DNA of 64,000 bases from NCBI RefSeq assembly GCF_040954835.1, contig NC_090709.1, positions 38,491,776 to 38,555,775 on the forward strand, given 5' to 3'. The stretch is from Lepisosteus oculatus (Eukaryota; Chordata; Actinopteri; Semionotiformes; Lepisosteidae). Both the position numbers and the translations under genes were made by a program. Within the stretch, counting starts at the first letter, position 1; each line of letters starts with the position of its first letter. This document shows positions 63,401 through 64,000 of the stretch, piece by piece. The notes under the pieces were generated by a model. The model worked only from the letters and a program-made list of their open reading frames with translations, was not told where the DNA came from and did no database searches.

Positions 63401-63652
63401 GCTCCAGGCGGAGTCTGCCCAGGTCGAGCTCCAGCCGGCTGCTCTGGGTGAAGGTGCCGGCCCGGCCCTGCCTGTGGCCCGACACTGTGGCCCCCTCCAG
63501 CGCCAGCGCCTCCCCGGCGCCCCCCGCGGGCAGGAACTCCCACTGCAGCTCCAGCGCCAGCGGGAAGAAGCCGCTGGCCTCACACTGGACCGGCGCCGAG
63601 TGGCCCGGGAGAGCCCAGAGAGGGGAGGGGGAGAGGAGCAGGGCGGGGGGCT
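60417..63652 (-). CDS. TAPBP: Tapasin (TAP-binding protein), last four exons, 5' end outside window
   Basis: Tapasin bridges TAP and MHC class I in the ER peptide-loading complex. Exons are 63652-63326, 61665-61564, 60713-60685 and 60428-60417 (TGA), phases agreeing. The first encodes the membrane-proximal Ig C1 domain (Cys in VQCEASGFFPLALELQWEF and GGQLVCVAKH). The second encodes GVGGPTVEDSMAMVAVALLL and YGLIKIVSW. It aligns with human GLSGPSLEDSVGLFLSAFLL and GLFKALGW, including the transmembrane lysine implicated in TAP contact. The short cytoplasmic tail ends EPEKKQE, a KKxx ER-retrieval signal (human KKKAE). N-terminal exons lie beyond 64000. Synteny with DAXX and KIFC1 supports TAPBP over TAPBPL. 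Confidence 0.93.
60430..60665. repeat. Purine-rich repeat in TAPBP last intron
   Basis: GAGAGGGAGTGAGAGAGAGG and GGTGAGACAGAGGGGTGAGA units. On the TAPBP strand they are pyrimidine-rich and lead into the last acceptor. Confidence 0.85.
60790..61530. repeat. ~31-bp minisatellite in TAPBP intron
   Basis: About 22 units of CACACACTGGGACAGTGTGA and ATGAGGTCA, with optional CTCATA inserts. Confidence 0.92.
61675..62020. repeat. ~61-bp minisatellite next to TAPBP transmembrane exon
   Basis: Five to six units of GACAGGCAGGGGGCGCTGTG, AGGGCCTCTCGCACCCCAAC and ACTCACTCACTGACTCACAC. The first copy overlaps the pyrimidine-rich end of the intron but does not repeat the AG. Confidence 0.9.
62060..63325 (-). 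repeat. 51-bp minisatellite carrying the TAPBP Ig-exon end and its donor
   Basis: 24 tandem copies at exact 51-bp spacing from about 62098 to 63271, then the authentic site at 63325. On the TAPBP strand each unit contains GTGACCCTGAACATCGCAG|GTACC, the last ~19 exon bases (VTLNIAG) plus donor. ATTAACACCCTCCTTAACGA then follows. Four to five variant sites distinguish copies. Confidence 0.95.
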
Positions 63653-63659
63653 CTGAGGG

Positions 63660-64000
63660 AGAGAGAGACGGGCGGGGGTGAGACAGGCTGTCTGAGAGAC
63701 AGGGAGACAGAGAGAGAGACAAACAGACAGACAGACACACACACACAGACACACAGACAGACACACACACACAGACACACACACAGACAGTCAGTCAGAC
63801 ACACACAAAATCAGTCAGACACACACACACAGACACACACACACAGAGACACACAGTCAGTCAGACACACACACACAGTCAGTCAGTCAGACACACACAC
63901 ACAGACACACAGACAGACACACACAGAGACACACAGTCAGTCAGACACACACACACAGTCAGTCAGACACACACACACAGACACACAGTCAGACAGTCAG
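63660..64000. repeat. CA-rich simple repeat in TAPBP upstream intron
   Basis: (CACACAGA)n and CAGTCAGTCAGACACACACA units run to the window edge. No exon is visible. Confidence 0.9.

Noticed and set aside
62088-63656. 522-codon open frame on the + strand across the TAPBP intron
   Set aside because: It is a 51-bp (17-codon) repeat read antisense to the TAPBP exon end. There is no start context, domain or splice logic.

Overview
The window is vertebrate nuclear DNA: spliced genes with GT/AG introns, AATAAA signals, CpG-rich 5' ends, (CA)n and (CT)n runs, and pieces of fish-type LINE retroelements. The retroelement tails and gene content suggest a ray-finned fish. A non-teleost such as a gar, bowfin or sturgeon is only a guess. 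All exon coordinates were read by hand from splice sites and reading phase.

Six genes are supported. From left to right they are KIFC1 (+, 3' part, 14 exons, stop at 5788), DNASE2 (-, complete, 6 exons, 362 aa), GPSM3 (-, 4 exons, about 578 aa with an unusual repeat-rich N-terminus), PBX2 (+, complete, 9 exons, 419 aa), DAXX (-, complete, 10 coding exons, one apparent 1-nt frameshift) and TAPBP/tapasin (-, last 4 exons, ending in a KKxx ER-retrieval motif). In human, KIFC1, DAXX and TAPBP lie together in the extended MHC class II region, and GPSM3 and PBX2 are neighbours in MHC class III. The window is therefore an MHC-syntenic segment. DNASE2 is an outsider to that set. No MHC class I or II chain is visible. 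The genes do not form an operon-like system. Tapasin acts in peptide loading, DAXX is an H3.3 chaperone, PBX2 a TALE homeodomain factor, GPSM3 a G-alpha-i regulator, KIFC1 a minus-end spindle motor, and DNASE2 a lysosomal nuclease.

Most remaining DNA is tandem repeat. Nearly every intron and intergenic gap is filled with minisatellites of about 25-120 bp. Three patterns stand out. (1) Several arrays have captured RNA-processing signals of the adjoining exon: KIFC1 3' splice sites (67-bp and 47-bp units), a KIFC1 exon end plus donor, the TAPBP Ig-exon end plus donor (24 extra copies), the DAXX exon 2 donor, and the DNASE2 poly(A) signal (7 copies). (2) Several arrays are amplified from LINE fragments: the end of the LINE ORF, its C-terminal Cys/His region, its reverse transcriptase, and a CR1-like tail. 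(3) The same 62-bp and 50-bp units recur in introns of different genes.

Between KIFC1 and DNASE2 lies a 4.55-kb near-perfect palindrome (8426-12975) with a 20-nt loop. It is built from units of about 147 bp carrying tRNA-like B boxes, 7 in one arm and 10 in the other.

Layout: 1-5.9 kb KIFC1; 5.9-8.4 intergenic with an L2-type LINE tail; 8.4-13.0 palindrome; 13.0-14.7 intergenic and poly(A)-signal array; 14.7-19.2 DNASE2; 19.4-22.9 LINE-end satellite; 23-27.6 retroelement debris; 28.0-32.8 GPSM3; 33-37 LINE end and minisatellites; 37.4-44.7 PBX2; 45-46.4 minisatellite; 46.4-58.3 DAXX; 58.4-60.4 divergent 5' end and microsatellites; 60.4-64 TAPBP.
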